From: Apostichopus parvimensis
Lineage: Eukaryota; Echinodermata; Holothuroidea; Aspidochirotida; Stichopodidae
DNA length: 56,966 nt
Assembly (NCBI GenBank): GCA_000934455.1
Contig: KN888201.1
Coordinates: 17,240-74,205 of the forward strand
Direction: 5' to 3'
Shown: positions 37,401-49,400 of the stretch, piece after piece
Layout of the letters: the number at the start of each line of letters is the position of its first letter
How positions within the stretch are numbered: position 1 is the first letter of the stretch
Translations under genes and position numbers: made by a program
The notes under the pieces: generated by a model
Told to the model about the DNA's origin: nothing
What the model saw: only the letters and a program-made list of their open reading frames with translations
The model's database searches: none

Positions 37401-40400
37401 GAGAGAATGTGTGAGGGGCAGGAGGAGAGTAGAGTGGGAGGGGAGGATAGGGGGTAAGCAGGGCCTAGAAGTGGGAAGAGGCGGTTTTATGATGGACTGA
37501 TTGATAACATTACACTCTGCCAATAGAGAGGGCCAGAGAGGGCCATAGAACCGTGTTGTGGTTACAACTCTTCTATAGGATTCAGTTGTTTTGGACCCAT
37601 TGCGTATTATCAATTGTGTATTATCATTTTAAAGAATCATCTGTATTATTATCAGCTGTTCCAAGATCATCTTTATTGCCCCTAATTATGCTAGATGATG
37701 CAAGATAGTCAGATAATGGTCACTGATGTTGAAACTTCAAGTTGTTTACTGTCAACTTTAAAATATTTTCTCTTGCTGGCTCTTGACTTTTTTTAAATTT
37801 TTTTTTTTTCTGAATTTGTTTTCTCAAACTTATCCCGAAACACCTGGAAAAATACTTTTAGCTCATACTAAAGGTTGGAAGCAATGCCAGTGGCTCTTAA
37901 ATATTGTCAGAGTATCTCGGAGTGTTGGTTTTTCATTTTCCAAACTTTCAAAAAATTATTTTTTGTGCTCTTCCTCAAACCACTTTCTCTCTTCGAAAAT
38001 TCCTGCTGTCTAAATTTAAACAATACTCGAACGTCTGGTAAGTATTCATTGGTGTGAGCTGTCAAATTTTGGATACATCCCAACCTCATGAGTTTTGGAT
38101 ACATACATCCTGACCTCCTGAAACAGTTCTGTTTCACTGGTGATGGCCTGCATCTTTCATCTTTATTCCATCTCGGTTGCCTTCTTGACAGGTTACATGT
38201 TGGCGGACCAACACAAAGGTGAAGTACCCTGCATTCCACGAGAGATCATCGCACACTCCATGAAGAAGAGCCAGGGTGTAAATTTAGAGGCTACTCAGAG
38301 GATGGTATCATCACCGGGCGATGACCCCTCCTCTTTACCAGGGTATGAGCAGGCAGATGAGGTCATAAGGTAGGTTTTTATCTGCTTACTGGAAAGGGGA
38401 TCTTCGATTAACAGAAATATTTTACCAAAACTCTCTGAATAAGATGGCGAGTTACCAAAACTACGATATCCTGCTTGAGGTTCCACCAATAACTATCTGT
38501 GTATAAATTGATGGTTCCATTCAGTCCTGAAAATTTGTCGCCCAGACTCTTCCAATTAGAATGTATAGTATGTAGAATGTATTGGAGTTTGATTGGATCG
38601 GATATTAAAGAGATTTAAGTTTCAAATTGTGTTACCTTTTTCTTTGTAAGTTTCACTTGTTAATCTTACAAAATGTACCCTTATGGGTTTTTAGACTGTG
38701 TAGTGCATAGCAGAACAAGGTTACAATAGATATAAGTAATTAGACTATGCGCGTCATTAATCAGAGAATCTCGTTAAAATTAATTTCGCTTGCTTCTTAC
38801 TCTTCTCCAGACTTTCATCATCAGTCTTGCGGCTGTCTGAGGTGGAACGCTACGCCGGGGAGGCCAAATTGACGATCGTGTTGAGCCCGCAGGTGGCCAG
38901 CACGGTGGTTTGGTTCATGCACCGGTGGCTGGTGTCGTACCTGCAACTCAACGAAAAGAATTACACAGAGGTATCTCATAAAGCATTGTAACAGCAAAGA
39001 TAGAGTATAATATTACTCGGTGATCTTATGATTATTGGCATATCCCCCCCCCCCTCCCCGTTCTGAAATTGTCCGGCAGGAAGAGTTAAGCATTAAATGC
39101 AGCCAAAAAGAAAAAATATAGAACGAAATAGGAATTTCATAGCAGCAGAACTTGTTGTGTTTCAATTAGTACAGGAGATTCTCACCGTTTGGACAATGTC
39201 AAGTTTAAAGATGGTTGGTACATATGATTACTAATTTAAAACTGTGGCGTGTACAAAGGGTTGGGGGGTGGGAGGGGATGGGAGATCATGTCCCCTACCT
39301 TCCATCATCAGTCTGGGGAAGTGGTTAAGGATGTCTTACATTCATTGGGGGGGGGGGAGAATTAGATTACTCCCCTGGGTGTATAATCATCCCCCTCTTC
39401 AGCCTCATAAGATATTCACAAGAATATTAATTAGCAAGATCTTGTGTTTAGACCTAATTAGAGACCTAATTTATAGTCGAAACATGCCTCAGAATACACC
39501 GTTAGATGTCTAAACATCTAAATTTTATTTCTGTCAGGAACCACAGACCACCCTACAAGGGAGTCAGCTTCTAAGACCGTATCATCTTCATCACATCATC
39601 TTCTTTATAAACTCATTCATTTGCCTCTGCTCCCTCCATTAAGATCATGCAGCCCCCACCCCATCCCACCTAAATCAGTCAGAGGAAGTCTAGTATTTGC
39701 CCCCCCCCCCCCTGCCCACCTTGCAAATCCTGTGCATGCCACTGATTTGAAACAAGTCTTGTGAATTCTTACTAGATCCACTTCTAGTTTGATTATGCAA
39801 TTTGTTACATATCCTGCACAAAATTATTGTCTAGCTTGATGCAAATTTTAAGTAACTTGACAACTGAAACAGTTGACAATAATAAGTTTCTTCAGCCTCT
39901 GAAGAAGATCCTGCTAGGATCGAAATGTCAGGCCCTCTTACTTTTACACAATAATAAGTTTTGTCCCAATTAATTATATTTGCAAATTGAAGTTTGCCTT
40001 GATACATTAGTGTGAAACTATTTGCTGAATAAGTTTTAATATGTACAATAAGGGTATCTATATACTCTAAATGGAGATTAGTATAGAAAAAGAGGATAAA
40101 TTGATGCCATCTGGGTCTTTAGTATTCGAGCAAACTCCTGTCCAATCTTTATCTCTTTTCATTCAATAAAGAACACCGTGATAAACAATTTTGCTTTGTC
40201 GATATTTAAACTATTTTAAATTTGGTCTAAACTTTCACAGTGTAGTTTAGCCCTCTTGATGAGCTTGGGTCAGCACTCTGAGGGGGCCCAGTTGGTCACA
40301 AGGTGTCTTGTACAGAAAGTAGCTTCCAACCTTGCCATATGGAGCTCTGAGGAAGCTGTTGCCAAGGAAACGGCATCCATGTTTGTAGCATTAGTGCAGA

Positions 40401-43400
40401 AAACAGATAGGTACGTACCATGCATAATATTTGTTCATGATTTTTTTCTCTATAAAGCCTTCCGGGTTGTGTTTGCATAGATTTGTGTAGACCAGTCAAG
40501 TGCCTGTACCATGAAGAATTTCTCACAACATTTATTTTTGCTGACTGGAAAATGTTTACCCAGCTGGGCAGGAGAGGAGAATGTCGGATAATGTTGGAAC
40601 TGGTAGATATGCTGCAAATATCATCAGTTTGTTTGTAAATGATTTTTTTAATGAATCTGAGAGCCTCAAAATTTTATGCAGAATCCCCCACCCCCTGCTC
40701 CTGCCCCCACTCCCACTACATCACTTTGCCCTTGTACCTTTGCCACCATGGACTGATTTAAATCAGTTGATATGATAGGTGTTGTTAGTGGCATCAGCTT
40801 GAGAAAGTTTGATTTGTAATATACTCTGTAATCTTTCCCTAATTGCACAAGAACTCAATGAGACGAATGACGGCTACTCGAGAAATGTCTTGAGCCATAT
40901 ATTGGCGTAATTCACATGCTCATATTGTTTCAGGTGTACGGCTGTTGTCAAGGAGACCACATTCTGGGAATTAGCGAAGCATCTGTCCCACAACCAGCCT
41001 CCGTTTGACTTGCTATCCTCGGAGATCCAGCATCTTATCATGAAGGCGTTGGTCCTAGGAGGGTCATCTGTGTCAACGCAAGAGGTCAAGGGTAGATTCT
41101 CAAAGGAGGTATGATCACTCCCCTTTCCCTCCCTCCCCCCTCCCCCATCCCCACAAATACCTGAGCAAAAAACTCTTTCTTAGTTTGTTTCTTCAGTGTC
41201 AGCAACAGAGGGTGTGATCTTGCAGTGTGTTTGTATAGTAGAAACCGTATTGTGTGTAGCAAGTCAGGATATAGATCCCTCACTGTGCGGGAAAGCTGCA
41301 CACATGCATACAGACCTGTGCATGGAATCCAGTTGTTGAAAGGAAACCTGTGTCGAGAAAAATATTTCTAAGGTGAACATACCCTGCAAGCATGTACTTT
41401 TAGAAAAATTTTCAGTGTGTCAAATTTTTGGAAGCAATACAAATAATGCTAGCAGAGCAGCACATGGTAAATATTTGAGTTTTAGCCAGGAGGCAACTTG
41501 AATGCTTTTCCTGAATTATTGAAATTTTAGTGTGATTGGTGTAGTTGTTTAGTTATTCACACAGCTCATTGATGGTAGGGAGGGTGAAGGTCAGTGTTCA
41601 CATTCCATCTATATCGACACAGGACTAAACAATATCCATCCTGTCTGCATGAAACAACTCTTGCGGTCATTAGTCCAAGGAGCGGCTTCCTTTTGGCTCT
41701 TGTAATAAAGCAATATACTACATATACTTTAATCTTTAATACTTTAATCTATTAATGCCACGTTTGAGGGCTCCTATGTACTAAAGAATGGCCAATATCT
41801 ACAGGAAGCCTAAAACAAATGGTCGCAACAAGTTTTGTTTAAAACCTTGAATCAGTGTTAACAAGCTGTTTAGGATGGGTTTGCGATGGAGTGTTCTGTG
41901 GGCTGAATAGAAGAATCGCACTCGCAGCTGGTAACAAACTAAATAATGATCATGTTCATACTTTTAAAATATAACTGTCCTGGTTTTTTATCCTTTTCAG
42001 ATCCTGCAGCCACTTCAGGAACACTTCAAGTCATTAATCCAGCAGGAAAACTTTGTCCGAAAATCCCAGGAACAGGATGTGAAATCCACCATGCTGACGT
42101 TACTCTGGCTGGTCCGAGGGGTCGTGGAGGGGTCAAGCGTCACCACCAACTCCGACCTCTATCAGTTTATGCTTCCATTTCTAACCGAAAGCGTCGCACT
42201 GATGAAAGTTTACCAGAACTGTCCCGATGTCGTGGAGGGTATCTTCCAATTACACGTCGAAGTCTGCATGAGAATGTTGTCCTTCTTGAATGAGGTATGC
42301 GAATTACCGAAGTAGAGAAGAAAAGAACATAAACAACAAGACCAGCTCTTCAAACAGCAAAATCTTTTTTTTGTAAAATTCAAATCAGCAGTTGCTTTTT
42401 TCGCAGTGTAACTTTGACCTGCTTGTGCAAATAAGTGAGAATAAGATATAAATGTGTTAGTCTGTCGCGTCAGTGCCTTTAGTCGTGGAACATGCATTGA
42501 CATTACCGTAAAAGGAATATTAATTTTATCGGCCAAAAAGAAATTGAGAATAGATTGGTGCTGAGACCTAACCTAATTTGCATACAACATTCTGGGCTGG
42601 GGTTAATGTTTATCATTAAATGAAGTGATTAGGCTGAGTACCAGTCTACAGAGTAGACTATTCAAGAATCAAGATCAATTTGATGGTGCTAATCTGAAAC
42701 AGATAGTTGCCATAAGTGACTACTTACTGACTTCATGTAAACACTCGGTCAACTGTCCAAAACTGTCGAAAAGTCCCACTATTTAGGGATACCAGAACAG
42801 ACATTGGTAAAAGTTTCAATGCTAGAAATATGCAAATAATTTTCATCGGAAGCAAGTGTTGATTCATATCTGTAAATGTATTCATGGTGGTCTTGTAACA
42901 TGAAAATACACACAAAAAATCAATATTGTTCAAAATTAGTCCTTACCCAAGGTTGTGTTTTTATAAAATAGGAACATTTTTGTATCACAAATAAAATGTA
43001 ATGCTTTATTGTTTGAGAGCATTGTGGTCAAGTGGTCATGGCAGTGGACTTGCGATCTAAGGTTACAGATTCTGTCTAACAGCTACAATTCTCTTTTCTC
43101 TCATGTTCGTCGACTATGATAGTGATATGTTTATTAACTGGCCGCATTGACCAAGAGTTGGTGGGTACAGGGTGTGCTTGTGAACGTTTTCTATAACGGA
43201 TGTTGAGTTTGGTAATCACCAGATTTTGACATAACCAATGCAAATTGAAACTTTTTAATGGATAGTCTGGTAGCAGACAGTGGGACACTTAACATGGAAA
43301 AGAAAAATAATTTGACACTGTTAGTGGAAGACCCTACCTAAAATGTCTTATTCCTAAACTTGAGAAATGGGCGATTGAATGGAATATATTTTGACTGGCT

Positions 43401-46400
43401 AAACATTCGAATGGTCATCAAAAGCTATACTTTCCTATGATAATCTTCTTGTAGATTTATCTTTGAAACCTTATAGCATTTGTAATGTTTGCTTATCTTT
43501 CAATATTATTTATTTATTTATTTATTTGTTTGTTTGTTTGATGGTTCGTTCGTTCGTTCGTTCGTTCGTTCGTTCGTTCGTTCGTTCGTTCGTTCGTTCG
43601 TTCGTTCGTTCGTTCGTTCGTTCGTTTATATATAATGTCCTCAAATGCAACTTTTTCCTTTGTGACTAAATGAGTTAAATATTACAAACAGAACACAAAA
43701 AAAAAACAGTTTCAGCTGAATTTGCAGTGATTACACCATTCAGTATATTGTTGCAAGATACATTTACAAACTACCACCAAAAAGAATTTGAAAAATTCAT
43801 ATCATCGCCATGCAAAATGCTATCAAGAAATGATTTGGACTGTTATGATGCAGCAAATTAACAGCATTTTCATTGTTTTTTATTCAAATCTTAAACTCCA
43901 GCCACTGGAGTAATCGTTTCAGATATAACCATACTTTTTCTCTCTCTCTTTCTCTCCCTCACACACATTTCTTCCAGCAAAATACTCTGAAACTGTTTGA
44001 GGTGTCTCTTGCACTGCTGAGGATGTACACAGAGTGTAACCTTGGCAAGAGGACCAGAGAGGGGGGCGCAGAAGAGGACCAGTACCAGGACATCTCCCTC
44101 ATCATGCAGTTATTAACACATCTTATATCAAAGGACCTGGTCGACTATATTTTCAGTGGTGAGTGAATCTGTTAATACCCACAAGCATTCCTTCCTCCTC
44201 CCAGTGACAAAAGTTGCAAATGTTTTTTTTGTAAAATAGTGTTTGAACTTTGAAGAACTATTATGTCAGCAATGTTTAAAACTTGTAAATCTTGTTTGCA
44301 GTGTCACATTAAATGTTCTCACAAAGGAAATGTAGGACACAAAGCAAAGATTCACTACATGTGTTACCCTGTATGGTTTGGAGCTTGTAGTAACTAAATC
44401 AGGTCAATTCTTGGGGGGGGGGGGATGGTTGTTCAGTTATATTTAACTGTTTGTTTAGTTTTTAAAGTTTAGAAAGAGAGAGAGACAGATATTATGTAAA
44501 TGTGCTGGGCATTGTGATTGTGATAAATACGTACCCTAGCACCTAGCCTAATCAATCAATTAATCAATCAATCAGAAAACATTGATATCGCACCAGTATC
44601 AACAACAGTCGTTCAATAATGTACATTTATAAATGGAAAGGTCAATACTTCTGACCGTTCATGTGTCTGATTTAATGTCTCGGTTTCCATTCTACTAACA
44701 AAGATGATGGGACACCGACATCTCTGTTTTGAATTTTTCATTCACCTGATCTCTGTGAATGAGCAAAAAAAAAAAATTCTTCAAAAATACATGGTCATGA
44801 TTTTGTGATTATTTAATACACAAAAGTATCATGATGAAACATTTTGTTTAAGACTGTTTAGATTGAAATATGCATAAATGAAGCTTTAATGTGTAAATAC
44901 CTAACTCCTTACTTCCTTCTTACAGGTTTTGAAATATTACATGATTATTCTGATTTCTTCTCAGAGGAGGCTACTGGGGTGGGGGACCACCAGAATGCAG
45001 TGGTCTCTGCTGGCGAGATAGTTCTCCTAGGACTCAACATTGTTGTCCCTTTGATAGATGCTGAAATTCTCAAGGTACAAAAGTTTTTTATTTAATGACA
45101 CTTTTTCTTCATTTACTGGGGGGGGGGGGCTTACAGTACCCATTGAGACCCTAATTCACCATGTACTTGCCCTTGATTAAGTTTTACAGGCACATTCCGA
45201 AATGGAAAGTCGGCTATGTCTCTCCTGGAAGTGTTTACAGAGTGGCCCTTGACCTCAGAAGTTCCTATTTGATGTTCCACACTGGGGGTGGGGGCAGGTT
45301 CAATGAGGGAGGGAGGGAGGGAGGTTTTGTCACAAAAGTGTATGATAAGACTGAACTAGCAGCAAGGTTCAGCAACAAATGTCTACTTAGAAAGATACCA
45401 TTCATCTGATTGGGGCGGGGGGTAGGGTTAGAGGAGGGTTAGCATGTTGCTACTTAAGGTAACACCTGTTATATTGTCAGTCCTCATCAGACTTATAATC
45501 TTAACTTTAACAGCTTAACTTGCCTTTTGTTTCTAGATTGTAACAGTTAATCTCTGCACATTTAAAAAACAAAACCAAAGCTGAATTGACAAGATGCAAT
45601 GGAGATCAGAATTTTGAATTTTTACTTTCAGGTTTTTATCCTGCTTTGGTGACAGCTGTTTTACCACACTCTGTGTCTATTGCTCTGTGGTTGGTTAAAC
45701 TAGTCTTTAAGATATCATCATAAATTATATTTCTGTGATTTAATTTGACATTCGGCAGAAGTTGATTGGAATCACTTGATAGAAATAATCACCCCAAGCA
45801 AAGCTTTATGATTTTCTGTGAAAACTGTCAACTTGTTTATTACCATGGTTGCGAACCAAAGAGTGATTAAGGGTGCACTTAACTAAAATACATTTGATTA
45901 GATCCGCGACACAGTTCAGGAATAATTTGTGGAGTATGTAATATTCAGCTATAAATGGATAGACCTTCACAGTTGGCTTATCATTCCTATTGACTCTCAC
46001 AAACATCTCTTTTATGTCAAAAATTTGCTTGAAATGTTCTGTTAAATTTGGTGAATCTAAATCCTGATAGTAAATATTATAACAAAGATATTTAATTTTT
46101 TTTAAGTTTTGTGTCTTTGTTTGTTAAAGTATCTGGCAATGGAAGAGTGAATGAGATCGTCACGGCAACTCACCCGAAGATATCTGTGCCATTCTGTATT
46201 GTGTGCATACTTTTGATAAAACAGAAGACGATAAGATTCTTACAAGAAGAAATTCTATTTTTATTAAATCTTTTCAATTGTATCATATTTCAAAGAGGAA
46301 TATATTACATGAGTAAAGTTATTGCAGAACATTTACCATGTTAACATTAAAAAAGGGCCAGCAACGTTCTTCATTTCCAAAAACAACAAGAATTTACTTC

Positions 46401-49400
46401 CAGCCACTTGCCACTAACTTGGTTGGTTCTTAGGTAGAAAAGTACTATGAAATAATGCACGAAAGATTGGTTTAAGTATTTATAAAACTATTTAATACAA
46501 GTTTCATGGGTATAAACCTTGAAAAATCAATGACAGCTATTAAACGTTCTTGTCGAAGAACATGTCTTCTACTCCAGAAATTAAAGGGTCTCTCATAAGT
46601 TACTAAGTTTCTGCATTCATACTGACTTTCTGACATGCCCTTGTTTCCTCTGCTTTACTTAAAACTCGCTTGAAATGATCACCTGCATTCTTCCATCAAC
46701 AGAATCTCCCTTGGCCTTTATATAAACCCAAATTTACATAACTTAGGTTAGAGGGCTGTGGACTTAAATTTTCAGTTCCGTCTTTGACAAGTACCAGCAG
46801 TTATTTTGTACGAAGCTTAAAGCGACCACAAATGTAGGAGAAACCCGCAAGGGCTTATAGATTACAACTTACACGTCGGGTGGCTTCCAATTCAACATTT
46901 TAACTCAAATTTGAAATCTTTTCAATTTAGAAAGTCATTTCAGATTGGAAAACCATAGATTGCTCTTGAGAACCCACCTTATTATGACCCGGCCGGGTAT
47001 CGAACCCAGACCCTCCCCTCCCGATTGCTAAGCCTCATTGCTTCAAATGCCACAGCCTTTATCCACTCGACCACAGCAATCTTAAGCTTAAGAGTGAGAT
47101 ATTGGTGAGGCTTTTAACTACAAGTGTAGAAATATTTCAGTCCATGTCTGTGTCCCACAAGCCTGGGAAACAATGAAACAATGGAAAATTATCTTTCATT
47201 TAAATTTCCTCTGAGCAATTATTCGACCATCTAAAGAGCCGACATGAATTTAGAAATCCAGCCCTGACTCCTTCCCTGTCTTTTAACAATGGATTTAACA
47301 ATGGATTTAACAATGGATTAAACAATACATCCACCATTCTTCTTACAGTTGCCTAATTTATGCAGCCAGTATTACGAGCTCATCACGTTCGTGACAGAGT
47401 TCAACGCAGAGAAGGTCTCCGATCTACCGGAGGCTCTGTTCAGGAGTCTGCTCGGTTCCATCGAGTTGGGAGTCACAGATTTCAGCGTGGATATTGCCAA
47501 GATGTGCCTGGAGAGTGTGACTTCGTTAGCTACCTTCTGCATCAAAACCAGAGACAAAGCATCTCAGGCCTTGCTTGCTGCTATGGAACATTTTCTCAAG
47601 GTAGAATTCTACCCTCAAGTTTTCATATTTTTAAGGGGATATTTTAAGGGGATATGTTAAGGGGATGTTCCAGTCACTAGATCTGATTTGCCTCTACAAA
47701 ATTGCCGGAAATTGTCTGCGTATTTCCGGTAAAAACCGACATCGTCATAGCTCATTGTATTTCGAGAATATGAAGTTTGGTAGGGGCCAGTGAATACTTG
47801 CCAGTCATTCCCCTTTCCCCCTCCCCTTAGAAAAGTACACCAGTAGCCCCCCTTCCTCCACCCCTTAGAAAAGTATGCCAGGAGCCAGTTTGTTAACATG
47901 TAGGAGCATCCAGCCTTGTCTTAGACGTCGAGTGTTTAGGAAGGTTGTCATTGATCAAAATTTAACACTACTCTGAGGTCTTTTGATTTTGCCAATAATA
48001 GTTAGCTTATGAATATTATCTAAAAACTCAAATATCTCCTTCTGAAATGTCAGAAAAACAGCAGATGTTTCTATTAAACACAAGACACCCGACACAAAAT
48101 CTGATTTTATGGGTCAGAATTATAAAATCAAGAAAAGTTTAGTTGTGTTTTGGATATTTCTGGTGATGATTTTTATGTTGAACCGTGGAGCAAAGAAAGA
48201 AAAAAATAAGGTAAAGACTGCAAGAACATAACAAAAATGTGACTGGTTTATTCCATTAGGTTTTATCCTTCACTCAATATGATTAGTTGTTTAATAAGGA
48301 AAATGAAGAATTAGAACCAGGGTTTTTTCATAGTCTAGTTTTGGGCCATTGTCTTACTGAAGAGATGTCCCCCCCCCCCCTCCCCTCTGCCTGTTTGTTT
48401 TAAAGAAAGTTTGTCTGCTGCATGAGCTTAAATGCAATATAGCCATGTTGTCGAAAATAGCCATGTAGTTGAAAATAGCCATGTTGTCAAAACAGGCATG
48501 TTGTCTTTCTGCTTTGATAGCAGACAGATTTGTTTGTTATCTTGTGCCGTTGACATTAGTTCATTCTAATTTTTCTCAAAACATGTTAGATATTTTATTC
48601 TGCCTTTTTTTCAGTGAAGGTCTACACTTTGATGGCCCAATACAGTAAACAATACAAAGGATTGCTGGCTAAAGCTGTCATTATAATCTGCACCCCCACC
48701 GCCCCCCCCCCCAAAAAAACCTTATGTAATTATACAGTGGCATTAGATGTCCCATTTAACAAAGTTTATCCACTTATTTACTTGGTTATTTTAATACTTT
48801 CACCCAAGGTTGTGGTTCAACCTCTGGTTAATGTATGTTATATTATTCCTCTTCCACCAACTTCCAGTCAATTTTACTTTGAATATATTAAATTGTCAGC
48901 CTCCTTTCTTTCTTTGTTCTAAAATTACCTATATTAATAGTTAGCTCATTTATGAACAGCTTTCTTTCTTTGTGATATCAGAAATTCATTTTTGTCATCA
49001 CATTCTATAAACTGCTTCTTGGTTTTGACTAAGGTTCGATTTCTCTCTCTCTCTCCAGGTGGTAGTCGATGTAATTTTCCTAGAATCTTTCGACCTTGAT
49101 CTGTCTTCAGTGGCCAGTGAGGCCCTGTATGTTTTAATTGCTTGCAACAAGGTAAGAAAAATAAATAATAAAAAAAAATTAAAAAAAAAACATTTGATTT
49201 TCTCACTGACTATCTCCATCAGCAAATATTTGATGGTGTAGCTAATTTTAATATCGACAATGCAGTCCATAAATAATTTTCCACGGTGACGATGTTGACC
49301 AAAAAATTGACTTCTTCATATAAAGGCCATTGGATATGACCCGAAAGAAAAGCATGCTATTAAACAGTGGAGATGTAAGTTTAACTTTCAGAAAATTCTA

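Noticed and set aside
42004..42293. Alternative frame overlapping XPO4 exon h
   Set aside because: Only the frame used for XPO4 matches the family and keeps phase with flanking exons.
43463..43669. Frame with repeated SFVR peptide
   Set aside because: Translation of the (TTCG)n microsatellite.
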